DNA of 64,000 nucleotides from Epiperipatus broadwayi (Eukaryota; Onychophora; Udeonychophora; Euonychophora; Peripatidae): NCBI GenBank assembly GCA_028023455.1, contig JAQFVV010012671.1, forward strand, positions 190,001 through 254,000, given 5' to 3'. Below are positions 24,336 through 36,350 of this stretch, one piece after another. Below the pieces are notes generated by a model. That model ran no database searches. It saw nothing but the letters and a program-made list of their open reading frames with translations, and was not told where the DNA came from. The position numbers and the translations under genes are program-made. The number at the start of each line of letters is the position of its first letter. The first letter of the stretch is position 1.

Positions 24336-25249
24336 TAATTCACTGGTTGTACGTATATAGAAACTACATTTAGCATGGCCCATAAAACCCTTTGTCTGTG
24401 TATAGCTATACATATCTATAAAATTTCATGCTTAATTATACACTCACATACGTTTAACATTATTATTTTTTATGTTTAGAGAATAGGCGAGTCATTATTT
24501 ATCGATTCTTTTATAGAAGAAAATGCTATCCCTTACAAAGACATATTTTACAGAATGTAATAATACTGTTAATTTGGAAAACATTGAATAAAGATACTGT
24601 TCATAAATTTGATTATTTATACTAATATGATATAGTTTTTTTACAGACTAATTATATTAGTTGAAAGTTATACACCTTATAATAGTAGACATAAATAGCA
24701 TACTTTATCCTAGTGAATTTTTTTTTTTACTTTTTGATAAAAGTCATGAATGTTAGGATATTATTTTCTGATAGCAGCTAGTCCAATGAACACATGATTT
24801 AATGCAAAAAAAAACAAGAATATAATTTTATTAAAGACTCTATAAAATATACTTTTTTCCATCACTTGTTTTATATAAATTTTAATGCCAAAAATAAAAA
24901 ATGTCAAAAATTATCCTGGGTTTTCAACTACTGAAGATAAGATGGACAGCTTAGGTATGTTAATGCTTCTATTAAATTACAATTATAGAATATGAATTGG
25001 CAGCCTAAGGATGGTCAAGATTGTTCTTGAGTTGGTAATTACTAAATATAAGCTATGCAACCTGTAGTGCAATCTATATCATTGACTATATGTTTGCACT
25101 CATACATGAATATTTTCTAAATTTCAACTTTCTATTCCTAACAATCTTAGATAAAGATGTGCTTATATTAATGTACTTGTTTATTATATATATATATTTC
25201 ATTATTAATATTATAATAGAGTTAGATTAGATTTGAAATCATTATCAAA
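24336..25249. other. Intron sequence between LINE fragments
   Basis: AT-rich; nothing seen. Confidence 0.4.
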
Positions 25250-26060
25250 AAGTAAAGTCACTGGATTTGACAACAATGCATTACATATTTTGCAGAAAAC
25301 AAAAAGAATTAATAGAACTGACTAAATTATTCCAAGGAATATGGCAAAATATTCAATGGTTGGATTGAAAGGTCAATTTTTATTATTATGCCAAACATGA
25401 GTTTTGATATAGTGCGAAATTATTATACCAAGTTTCTTATGCTATTTGCATGTAAAATGATTCTGAAATTATAAAACAAAAATAAAAGACTTTCACTGAA
25501 AAACAACTGTTTAGATATCCAAGCTGGTTTGAGGAAATACCATGGAAATTGAGACATTATTACTTATATACTGAATAATAGAAAAAGCTGAAAAAATAAC
25601 AGAAAAATGTCTTTATACATTGTATTGATACAAGACATGAATAAGTTAATCATATGAAATATAAAGAAAAGAGGTGTAACGAAGTTCCAAGGTTCTTATG
25701 AAAAATTTCAGTAAGAGATTAAAAACTACAGATGAGACAGTTTTTGATGAAAGAGACAGTTTTCAAATTTGCAAAAGAGTTAAGTAGGCCTTTGTAATGT
25801 CACACTCTATTTATTCAACTTGTATACCAAGCATAAATTGAAAAAAAGATTAGATGAAGATAAAGGAGGAATCCATAATGGCATCAATATAGCTGTCATA
25901 CTATATTCCATTTCACTTTTAGTTTTTGCTTTTAAACACTGCTTGGAACTAGTAAATACATACTGGAAAAACTTGTTAATAAACTGAACACTTGTGAGGA
26001 ATCATAAATATATATCAAACTAAAGTACAAATTCATTGTAAATTATATAAACATATATTT
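25250..26060 (+). mobile_element. Second RTE-like LINE fragment (reverse transcriptase core)
   Basis: A further reverse-transcriptase trace lies in the same orientation. It has DIQAGLRKYHGN near 25520 (family QAGFRKGRGT), IIEKAEKITEKCLYT near 25575, and a frameshifted block C-N-V-T-LYLFNLYTKHKLKKRLDE near 25797 (family GCPLSPLLFNLY). GGIHNGINIAVILYS follows where YADD should be. The catalytic box is lost. It overlaps no other element and has stops in every frame. It is probably a separate insertion from the one at 21750. Confidence 0.65.
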
Positions 26061-26819
26061 TTTCCTGTAATTTTCTTGACTTTCAAAATGGACAAAATAA
26101 TAAGAATCAACTGTAAATGTAGAGTTTTATGGATCAAATCCATTGTAAATTACTTTTTTTAATCAAAGAAAATGCATTATTTAATCAATACATAGTATAA
26201 TAAAACAATGAATTGGGTTAGTAACCAAAAATTAAAAAAAAAAAAAGGTAAAATGATAAATCACTTTTTTTGTTATTTTGCTTACTGATGCTAAATAGAG
26301 TGAATGTACCGAATAAAGATAACTAAAAATAGATTCCGTTTCATTGCTGTTTTAATGCCAAAACAACACATGTGAGCCAGGCAAGACTTTAATAGTGTGG
26401 TTGTCATCATCTTCAGAATTGGCTTCAACTCATGAACACCTGGCTATTTATTCCAGACACCAGACCAACAGAATGCTTTTGATAGTTACTAACAGTCTAG
26501 CTAATTTAATTTCTAATTACGGAAAAATGTTTCATGTTTCTAATGACATGCATAAATTCAATTTTTTTTTATAGTACAAGTATAAACATATATTTATTTT
26601 GAGATTACTTTGTAAAAATATTAAAAAAAAAACAATTTCAAGTTACAGTAAAATGTTTTCTTTTTAAATGATGAACCATGTATAATATCTTTTAAATTTT
26701 TGTAAACTATTTACATTTTTAGATTACTTTATACAAAAATTATTACAAAAAAATGTTTTCTTGATATATTTATTTTTAGATATTTTATATAAAAATCTAC
26801 ATGCTATTATTTACATCTT
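26061..26819. other. Intron sequence, no gene
   Basis: AT-rich with homopolymer runs. A somewhat less AT-rich stretch at 26340-26490 has a short inverted pair (GTGAGCCAGGC with ACCTGGCT), perhaps a small repeat. Confidence 0.35.
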
Positions 26820-28565
26820 TTAATATGCATTGATGTCAAAAGTATGCCGAATCTCCATTTTATCGATTAGTTATGCGATGCGATGTACTTTGGTTTCTTT
26901 TTTGGAGTCAGGAATTTCTCAGCCACTATACCCAGAGAAACCCATTAATAACCTTCCCTTTCTCATCTCAAGTTTTTCCCATATTCTTCTCTATCCTACT
27001 CCATCCCATTTTCACAACATAATCTTTGTCAATTCCATGGCCTTTATATCTAAAGCCCCCTTATCTTTTCCCAAACCCAGCATAAAAAAACAAGAACCCA
27101 CTTTCTGTATAATCACTTTGTTTATATTTATTCTTCCACAACTTCATTATTTGTAACCTTTCTGCTTGCAGGCATTAACAGATGCCTAATATTTTTTATG
27201 CCTTCCTTACCTAACTTGCAGACTAAACATTTTTCCATTTATGTGTATATTCCCTTGTTACTAAAGATCCTGATCGAGCCTTAAATAGTAAACTACTTTC
27301 TGTGCTATTATCATAAATTAACTCACACCCAATATTCTGTTTACTTCTATATATATTTAAACTCTTTTTACTCTCCAACTCCCTATTTTTTATTAATGCA
27401 TCTATTCTTCTATCCCATTTCTTGCCACTATAATACTGAACAATTCTAACACAATCGTCCCATTTTTTGTATAAGTATACTGACATAAATTCTTTATCTA
27501 CATCTTTCTCACCCATCTTGTTGCCTGTCCTTTACTCATAACCCAATTAAATACTATTTTGGCTAATCTCTTATTATCCGTAAATTGCAATCTACCAAAT
27601 ATTTTCATTCTGCTTTTTGCATATCTCATATAAAAACCTAACCATCCCATTTCTTCTTGGAATTGTCTCCTTTGCCAACCACACATCTGCATCTAAAGCA
27701 TGTATGCATACTTCTCTTTGGACTCTTTCTAAATAATCTAACACCTCATTATTGACATATAACACATTGCTATCATATGTTAACCCTTCTACTGCCATTC
27801 CCTTCCATACAATTCTAGCTACATCATATTTATTATATGAAAACATTGTTAATTTCTTTATCAGTCCTTTTCTTCAATTATCAATTTTTTCTCCCATTCA
27901 TCCAAGCAATTTCTCTGATTACTTAAGACAATTCTCAAATAGTTATACCTATTCACCACACTTAACATTATATCACCCAATAAAAATTCTTTCTCTTACT
28001 CTTTCCCCAGTATTAATCATCATTACTTTTGATTTTTTCTTCACTAAATTTAATCCCCATCTCTTTGCCACCCTTGCACATATCTTCAGCATAATTTCCA
28101 TATTTTCTCTACTTTCTGTACACAAGAAGACATCATCCACAAATAAAAGACCCAATAATGTATGCTCCCTTGCCACCTATTAATGGTATCTCTACCCCTC
28201 TTCCTAATCTTTCTATTGTTCTCTCCATTGCTCTCAAATACAACAAAAACAAAATAAGTGACATAGGGCATCCTTGCTTTAGTCGCATCCCATTTTTAAC
28301 TTTAATTGATTCTATATTTCCTAATTGATATATATTGTAATTATTTTCATACAATCTCTTAATAAGATCGACTAAAGCTACATTCATTCCCAAATTTACT
28401 AAACTTACCCAAAACTATTTCTATTTACTCTATCATATGCTATATCTATAAAAACCACATATAACTGTCTACCTGCATTTCTTTCTACTCATATCCATAA
28501 GTTGTACAACTATAAATAAACTATCTCCTATATGCCTATCTGATCGAAAATCTCCTTGCATTTCT
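26820..28565 (-). mobile_element. Decayed tick-type non-LTR retrotransposon (RT and C-terminal region)
   Basis: The minus strand gives a nearly continuous but frameshifted LINE polyprotein. EMQGDFRSDRHIGDSLF (about 28565-28515) is followed by LKQGCPMSLILFLLYL (28282-28235). The RT catalytic box LLFVDDVFL (28149-28123, F-V-D-D) keeps both aspartates. ENMEIMLKICARVAKRWGLN follows, then a thumb and C-terminal part (WKGMAVEGLTYDSNVLY; LERVQREVCIHALDADVWLA) and a terminal zinc-knuckle-like CLVCKLG near 27220. The order and spacing match an arthropod LINE type I know from ticks; the clade name is uncertain. At least four frame changes and several stops make it a pseudogene. The open frames on the plus strand at 26830-27156 and 27752-28183 are its shadows. 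Confidence 0.75.
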
Positions 28566-28669
28566 CCCACCATATACTAGCATGAGTTCAGAAGCTCCAT
28601 GCAATCTCTATAACCAGAAACTAAGTGAAAAATGAAATATAATACGATAATTCCATGATTGCTGAAAAA

Positions 28670-28800
28670 ATACCAATATATATATATAGATGATACTATA
28701 GTTATAACTGAAAATACAGACATCAAGAGTATCATTAAGAAAATTAAAGAACAGAATAATGAAATGATGAAATTGTAATCCAATATGATAAAGACTTGAT
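28670..28800 (+). mobile_element. Short RTE-like RT fragment with intact YIDD box
   Basis: IYIDDTIVITENTDIKSIIK, then KIKEQNNEMM, reads in one frame on the plus strand and matches the RT catalytic box and following helix. It is an isolated piece between the tick-type LINE and the gypsy element. Confidence 0.6.
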
Positions 28801-28879
28801 AACAGGATTAGTAACTAACTCAAAATTGATAATAACTGTATATATGTTAGTAGGATTTTGCCTCCAGGGATTATTAAAT

Positions 28880-31336
28880 AATAACAAAAGTTCTAGCTAA
28901 ACTGCAAAAACAAGTTGATCAGATGGTTGAGTGGATAATTATTAGAAAATATTCCTCAGAATATAATAGTCCATTAGTGGTCATCCATAAAAACTATAGA
29001 TCCATATGTATTTGCTTGGATGGGAGGTTCTTAAATCAATTAACGATTCCAGAACATGATCTCCCTCCTACTGTGAAGGAATTTTTAATTAGGTTTTAAG
29101 AGAAAAGTCTTTTCTACAGTTGACTTAACAGCTAGTTATTGACAAATGTATTTGAATAATGAGAATCAGAAGTATTTTACATTTAAATATGAGGACTATT
29201 CGTATGTTTTTGAAAGATGAATTTTTGGATTTGCAAATAGTGGAGCCAGTCTCATCAGCTGTTTGGATACTGTATTATCCAAAGAAGTCAAGCGCATTAC
29301 TACCATGTATGTGGTTGTTATAATTGTTTCTGAAAACATCATTGAGCATTTTCATCATCTAAATATTTTTTTGAAAAAATGTGAAAAACAAAACATTTCA
29401 AAATAAATTTATGAAAGAATAGAATAGCTATTAAGAAAATAAAAGTTTTGGGGGCACATTGTAGGATTTGATAGGATAAAACCACATCCTGATAAAATTA
29501 AATCTATTCAAAGTTTTCCTGTTCTGGAAAATAAAAAGCAACTATGTTCTTTTTTTGGTGTTTGCAATTTTTACAATAGATTTTATGAGAATTTTTCTTA
29601 TGACACAATTTATTTGTCAAAATTATTAAGGAAAGATGAGAAATGGAAATGGACGAAAGCTTACTCTATAGAATTCAAAAGTATAAATTTAAATTTTTTT
29701 AATACTGTAATTTTATATTATCCTAATCTTCAAGAAATATTTTATATGCAAATTGACAGTAATGCATATGGTCTAGGAGTAGTTTTATTCCAGTTGAACC
29801 ATGAAAAGAAGCTCTGGGTCTTATATTTTTTGAGTACATTGTTGAAGGGTGCAGATTTGCATTAGACCACCACAGTTGTTACATGGGCTTTTCAAAAGCT
29901 TTGACAATAATCTGCTAGGGTCTGAAATAGTAGTTATTACACATCACAAGAGTTTGGAATTTATTAATCGGAGTTATTTGAGTAGTGAATGGCTAGTTAG
30001 ATGAAGTTTATTCCTTAGCAATTTAAGTATAGGATCCAGCATTGTAAAGGCAAGGATAATATTGTAGCAGATGAGTAGAAATCCTGTCAAAATAGATCCA
30101 TGCTATATAAGTTTAGATCATATTTTCATCATGACCATCTCTCTGGAAAATGATGATTCAGTGGAAAATGATTTGAGGAATTTGTGTTTTACAATTGTGT
30201 GAGCCAAAGTTGAGTGCTATTATTCAATATTTGGATGCAAAGGTTGAATCTGTAGCAATTTAAAAGATAGTTATGAGTAAAACATTAAGATATAAAATGA
30301 TTCATGGTTTATTGCATATAAAGTAAAGGAAAGCCATGAAAAATCATGGAGAATTGTGATATCATCATGTGTTAGAAATTGGCTATTTTATGTGCATTGT
30401 ATTTATGGACACTACGAACTCAGAAAGGTAGAATATGTTGTGTGCAGACTGTTCTACTAGCCTGCACTATATGCTGCATCCATAGTGAACAGGTTCAGAT
30501 ATTGTGAGATCTGTTTAAGATCAAAATATGCTAATAAGTCATATGATGGGACATTACAAGCAATATTATTTGATAGTCCTAATGATATTTTAACCCTTAA
30601 TTTCTACGGACCTTTGTCATCATTTAAGAGATTCAAGTTTATTTTGGTCACTTATGATGTCTTTTCTAAATTTGTAGAGGCATACTTGGTGACCAAAGCT
30701 AGTGCTATGAATGTGATTAGGTATTTGCAGGAGTCACAATTTGTAATGATAGGGAAGCCTAGGGCTATTTTGACAAATCATGCGACATCATTCATGTCCA
30801 AGGAGTAGAAAAGTTGGATTGAATGACAGAATATAAAACATACCTTTGTGTTCAATTATGAACCTACAGTCTAAGTCATGTGAGAGAGTCATGCATGAAT
30901 TGGAAAAACTGCTAGGGTATACTTAGAAAATAACCATCATAATTGGGTGAATAAGTTGAAAGAAGTAGTTTGTTATATTAATTTCATCCCATTATATCTG
31001 CCCTTTGGATATAAGGAGCCTATGTTAATTAAGACTCCACTGCCTACTACATCTGAAGAAGAGATAAATCATGACAGTGATTTATCAAAAACTAGTGAGA
31101 ATTTTATAGAGATGGGAAAAGTATTAACCAAGCCTTGTATGTTTAAAGTAAGAGATTTCATGTTAGCAAAGACTCCTCAAGTCAGTGACCCACAGGAATA
31201 TAAGTTTAAAAAACCTTTAAACGTATATGAAGGACCATTCCAAATAAAAATAAAAAAGTGGGAGAAAATGTTTCCTGAAGGTAAAAAAGATACCTTCAAT
31301 GTCCAGAGTTTAAAGCCAGTACCATCACGCAAATAA
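28880..31336 (+). pseudogene. pol: Ty3/gypsy retrotransposon pol remnant (RT, RNase H, integrase)
   Basis: Domain order is RT, RNase H, zinc region, integrase, as in Ty3/gypsy pol. RT shows SPLVVIHKN (about 28967) and FSTVDLTASY (about 29112, followed by a stop where W is expected). FGFANSGASLISCLDTVL comes next. The catalytic Y-[IV]-D-D is replaced by YVVV (29308-29319), so RT is dead. RNase H shows IDSNAYGLGVVLFQ near 29752, then GKDNIVADE (30047-30075). The integrase ORF at 30485-30808 keeps the CEICLRSK zinc end but has N in place of both first catalytic aspartates (TLNFYGPL, ILTNHATSF). A C-terminal piece (30947-31336) ends in FNVQSLKPVPSRK. Gag and the 5' LTR are missing. The element sits in the 22-kb HMG20 intron. 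Confidence 0.85.
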
Positions 31337-31642
31337 AATGTTAGTCATGATATTTTGACGTTATTTATTAGAGAATTATAATGAAATAATGGAAATATAG
31401 TGAGAAGAGGAGAATAAAAGTAATAAATAGGGTTTTTTCTAGTTTGATGAGCATACTAATAATGTATTTAGAATTCATCACAATAGAATTATTAAACAAT
31501 ATATGAAGATGAGGAAGAAGAAATAAATAAATGTTTGTGTATATTTAGATAAAGATGGGTTTTTTTGTATACATTTAAAGATAATAGTAAATCACTGTTG
31601 TCAGTTTTTTTTTTAAAAAAAATAGTATTTCTTTTTTGTTAG

Positions 31643-31656
31643 TAAGGGGGAGGGGT
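31643..31656 (+). other. Polypurine tract of the gypsy element
   Basis: AAGGGGGAGGGG followed by TGTTG lies about 300 bp after the integrase stop, where plus-strand DNA priming would occur in an LTR element. Confidence 0.65.
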
Positions 31657-31975
31657 GTTGTACCTACTGAAATTTGAGATGTATTTCAGTAAGTGGGAAA
31701 ATGTGACATAATTTTTTTTCTTTTTTTCCTGTTTGATTTTTGAATGATGAATATGTTAAGTTATAAAATATTAACTGTGTTGCTAAATTGACTTTATTCA
31801 TTTTTAAAAGAAAAAATAAATATGTGAATCAAAAAGTATATGATTTGCATGCAATTATTATATTTTTTTGTTATATATTTCATTTTTGCTACTGCATTCA
31901 TGATAGTATTATGAATAATACAAATAAATGTTTAACATTTCAAATATGTTTGTACTTTTTATTTGCATAATATTA
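31656..31975 (+). mobile_element. Probable 3' LTR of the gypsy element
   Basis: It begins TGTACCTACTGA (TG at 31659) right after the polypurine tract. An ACAAATAAATG polyadenylation-like signal lies at 31920-31930. The right end is not defined because no 5' LTR is present for comparison. Confidence 0.4.
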
Positions 31976-33847
31976 TATTAGGAGATATGTATCAAAATAT
32001 ATCCAGTGTAATATATTGAAAATATAATGTTACTTGTTTATTTTTTTGTTGAAATGAAAATTAGTATTGGTATTTTAAAAACAAAATTTTATTGCATGTA
32101 ATAATTCTAAAATATTTATTTTTATTTGGTGAATAATACAATTTTATTAAAAGAATGCTACCAAAAATAGCTTAATGAGTGAATATAGAGGATTGTTATA
32201 GTTACACTGATGTCAATAAAGAAATCTTATAAATAGGGCTGAAAAGTTTGAATTCATACTTCTCCCTCTAATTTTTGCTCTAAATGGAAACACATATGTT
32301 TCTTTTTTTTATTTATCTTAAAAATATATAATTGACTTAACAAAATGGAAATGTAAGAAACAACATTGTCTGCCCATGAACCAGGACAGCTTACTGATAA
32401 AATTTTATGGGAAAATGACAAATTTATTATAAAAAGAAAAATCACCAAAATTGCTTCATTATGTAAACCATCAGAATATTTTTATCTTTAAAATGGATGT
32501 TACGTATATTTTAAAGATGGAATACAAACAGCAGAAGGTGTACAAGAGTTATATTTACTTCCTTATGTGATTTCATTAAATCGATTGATCAAATTTTTCT
32601 AATATGAATCAGTTTAATTTCCATCATTTATTTAATACTCTCAAAAGGTGCGTGCTCAATTAGCTTGAAAGGCTGATATTGGAATGAAATATAATTGCAA
32701 GGGCGCTAGATAAAATATTTGCTTATTTACTCATATCATCCTAAGTAAAAGCTAGCTTCTATTCATTCATACTATTTTTAAATAATGTTTCTCATAACAT
32801 CAAAAATATAAAATAATGTTTATGTGTGCAAAGTCATTTTTATTTAAAGGAATAATTTGAATATATACATAAAATATCAGAATCGACAAAATGTACTTAG
32901 AATTTAAAAGTTTCTGCGAATACATTTTATCTTCTCTGGATGAAAGACATAATATTGCTTTTGTATTTTGAAATATAGACATTGGAAATGTGATGCCATA
33001 CTAGGAATATAATATTTAAACACTTTCATCCAGGTTGTTTATTTATATTTGTCATTATTATTGATATTTATATATTTGTTTAATTTCATTTAAAATGTAA
33101 AATTATTTATTGATAATAGTATATAGTTAATTAGTAAACTATTCACATACCAAAATATGAAATCTATGTTTCCTAAGTTTCAATTTATATCTTGTGTTAT
33201 AATATTTATTTTAATTTAAAAGATTCAATTTTTTGTTAGTGATTAGAAATAACTTCAAATATATCATATATACTGGAAGTTTAAAAAGATTTTATCGCAA
33301 TAAGTTCATGTTATTTGTTCATAAATTCATATTAATAAATAGCTAGATTCATCTTTGTATACATATATTTTTATATAAAGTACAAAAAGATATATATTGT
33401 AATGGTATAAAGAATTTTGGAGAATTAGGGGTGCACCTGACATGATGGAATATCATCAACTGGAACCTCAAGTCAATACAAAATTTAAATATACAAATAA
33501 TATGAGTAAATATGAGCAATGAGCATGACAGATCAACACAGACCTAACATTTTAAGTCAGATGTTATTTGTAATATGAGAAAAGGTTATAGTCTGTGGTC
33601 TTTCTTTTCAATGAATTTACTGCATAATAATTTCCATCCATATTAAATGATAAATTAAAACAACATTAAAAAAACTATCATTTCAAATGATTTTATAATA
33701 CTAAAAGAGTAATGAAGACAATAATCTATTTACAAAATATCAAAAATAAATATTTCTCTTTTTTTTTTTAAAAAAAAATCATTACACAATTTATATTAAA
33801 AAACAAAAAAAAAAAGACATTTGAGTTGAAATATTTTGTTGCATTAC
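31976..33847. other. Intron sequence upstream of the 164-bp exon
   Basis: AT-rich. Near 32659-32677 TTAGCTTGAAAGGCTGAT resembles the arm end of hairpin H1. A less AT-rich stretch lies at 33420-33560. There is no gene. Confidence 0.4.
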
Positions 33848-33939
33848 CTGAAGTATGCAAAGTTGCTGTTTGTAGTTCAGCTGAACTAGTGATATCCTGG
33901 AGAGATGAAACATTTTCTCCTCCAACTGATAATACAAGA
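33848..33939 (-). CDS. HMG20A: HMG20A/B-like protein, upstream coding exon
   Basis: On the minus strand TTTTATTTAG (AG at 33940-33941) precedes 92 nt that end at a GTAATG donor (33846-33847). The only frame that fits the next exon (one base carried in, one base carried out) is fully open and reads LVLSVGGENVSSLQDITSSA, then ELQTATLHTSE. Its last base plus AA of the exon at 11475-11638 makes a Glu codon. It lacks an in-frame start, so at least one exon lies further upstream (higher coordinates) and I could not identify it. The composition (acidic, Ser/Thr) fits an HMG20 N-terminal region. Confidence comes from the two splice sites and phase agreement. Confidence 0.7.
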
Positions 33940-35724
33940 CTAAATAAAAATAATAAATTGTAAGTATGTTAAGACTAAACAAAAGCAGCATTATAATCAT
34001 GAAATAATTCAAGAAAATATTTAGAGATTATTATAACATCTAATATTCAAATTCATTATAATGTATGCCTCAAAATTTACTATTACTGATCATAATAAGA
34101 ATGCCAACCAGAATAATAACTACTAACATCAATAATAATTTTGATATATATATATTTTTACAAATTATTAGAGTTAATGACTCCAGTAATTATATTTTTT
34201 TAGAATAAAACATAATTACTGGTTTTAGTAATCAAGATTTTTACTGTTAGTTTCTAATGAAAAGCAAGTTTTTCAGTATAAAGTGTTAACAACAAATATT
34301 TTGTTCAAAGAATAAAATGTTTGATTTTATCAAATTTAGAACAAAGATTTGATGCATATAATTATTAAAAAAACAAAACTAAGCAAGAGTAGTTAAAAGA
34401 TTTAAATTCTATAAAGATAACTTAGCTATAACATTAGCTTTTTAAAAGTGATTTCTTATACAGTGTTTGAGGCATACATATAAAGAGATAATTTTTCTTT
34501 TATTTAAATTGGCAGGAAAACAATGCATATGGTACAAATCCTTATGTCATTAAATAGAAAAATTCAATTTCCTTTTTAATAGTGGCAATAACATGGTTCT
34601 ATCTTTTATAGTTTGTTTTATTGTGATTTTTTTTTTTTATAGACAATTTTTTAATCTTTTTTTTTTTTAATAAAAAAAAAAAAGAAAGACTGGAGAATTT
34701 ATGAGACTTCTAGAAGAAACTGATAATTACTATCAAGGTAAATATTAATAATTGTATTTCTTATTATTAATTTCCATTATGAGTAATAATTATAACAACT
34801 CAGATTTCAAATTTATTTTCCAGAAATAGAAGTAATTATATTTTAAAAAATCAAAATTATGTTTGTCAATAATTTAGGAAAGCAATTTACAATTATGTTC
34901 AGAATAATTATTTAAAATGTATTTTCTAGAAAGTAGAATTATTAAATTATATTTTATTTGCTTCTTAATTTTACATATTTTTTTATTGATAATATTGTTT
35001 ATATTTATACATTTTCATTTTTGTTAATTAAACTGTTTTTTTCCACAACCACAAATAATTAATTTATTATCTTCCACATTAATGTAAATCTCAGGTCTCT
35101 TTGTTTTTGTTTTATTCATGTATTATTATATTAGCTATCAGAATATTAAATAAATATTCTACATGTTTCATTCATTTTAATACCATTACATTTGGCAATC
35201 CAAACAGAGCCTGAATAAGACCTTTTACCTGATGGAAATATTATTTACATTTGTCATCCTTAAATGTGAGGTTTGATCATTTTATTTATTTATTATATAT
35301 TATTACATTTTTATACTATTGTTATTCTATAAAACATATCAGCAGTTTCAGAAAACAAACACCTGTATATACAAGTATAAGGATGTGTGTATATAAATTG
35401 CCCAAACATGCAGTTAATAATATATATTTCCACTTCCAAATTATAATTTATCAATTTTATTTTTAATAAACATTTGTGAACAAATTATTGCATATTTATT
35501 TTGTTGGCAAGAAAGATTCCCTGTTCCATTTACCCAAAGATAGATCTTCATTAAAAATCCAATTTCTAAACATTTTCATTTTTTGAAAAGTTGACAACAA
35601 ATATGATAGGTTAATGTTTTTATATATCATTTTAATCATAGTATCATAAACCTGTTATTAAAATATTCATTTTAGAACTTCTATCACAATTCACAATTTT
35701 TAAATAATATTTGATTTAATACAA
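33940..35724. other. AT-rich sequence, probably further HMG20 intron
   Basis: Homopolymer runs (34625-34683 mixes T and A tracts) and no coding signal. A first exon of the HMG20-like gene should lie somewhere above 33939, but I do not see it here. Confidence 0.4.
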
Positions 35725-35738
35725 GTATAATTTATATA

Positions 35739-35896
35739 AAAACAGGCAAAACTCTTTCCATACAGTAGTGCCACTCAGTGCCAACCAGAGTAATCAATGG
35801 ATGCCAGAAGGCTTGTAGTGGCACTACTGTATGGAGAGAGTTTTTCCTGTTTTAATAAAAGTTATGTGCTAGCATAAGAAATAGTGATCATGTGAT
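35739..35896. mobile_element. Minimal family-B foldback without ribozyme (B')
   Basis: The arms AAAACAGGCAAAACTC..CAGTAGTGCCACT and the complement fold back around ATCAATGGATGCCAGAAGG. The right end continues to GTGATCATGTGAT. All of these stretches occur in locus B. The element is bounded by the exact 14-bp direct repeat GTATAATTTATATA (35725-35738 and 35897-35910). The hammerhead segment is absent. Confidence 0.8.
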
Positions 35897-35922
35897 GTAT
35901 AATTTATATACTTGAAGTTTTA

Positions 35923-36350
35923 CAAGTAAATTATAAGGATCTTGATTACAAACTTTCAAACTCTCTTCAGCTATCTGCTCTATCTCATATAACTGATACA
36001 CATGATCACACACGTGAAAAAGATAAATGATCTCCAATATATGTATTTTGTGCTAAACCAGCACTCATCCATCGTCAGATTTTCAATGGTATGGATGACT
36101 GAAGAGTTGGAGGATAGAATAGATTGAAACCTGTCCATTAAAGTTTAAAGATTTGCTATTTTAACATAAACTGATTTATATATAGGTGTAGGAGATGATG
36201 ATCTGGACCAAGTGACAAATGCTGGTTCAGCACAATATTGGAGCTCATTTATCTTTTTTACATATAAGCATGTATATCAACTGCATGAGATAGAGCAAAT
36301 AGCTGAAAGAAGCTTAAAATTATGTATTCAAGTCCCTTATAATTTTTAAA
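35923..36350. repeat. Foldback element D
   Basis: Imperfect arms of about 130 bp (35923-36063 and 36223-36350) share TCAGCTAT(C/T)TGCTCTATCTCAT, AAAGATAAATGA and AACCAGCA on opposite strands. The loop holds a hammerhead-like motif. It lies 27 bp from the right edge of B'. Confidence 0.65.
36098..36140 (+). ncRNA. Hammerhead-like motif, decayed
   Basis: CTGAAGA (36109-36115), GAAA (36126-36129) and GTC (36133-36135) are in the right order, with ACCTGT in place of a stem III hexamer. Stem II does not pair convincingly and stem I is poor, so this is at best an eroded ribozyme. Confidence 0.3.

Noticed and set aside
27752-28183. 143-codon plus-strand ORF
   Set aside because: It is the antisense shadow of the LINE RT domain on the minus strand, which has family motifs.
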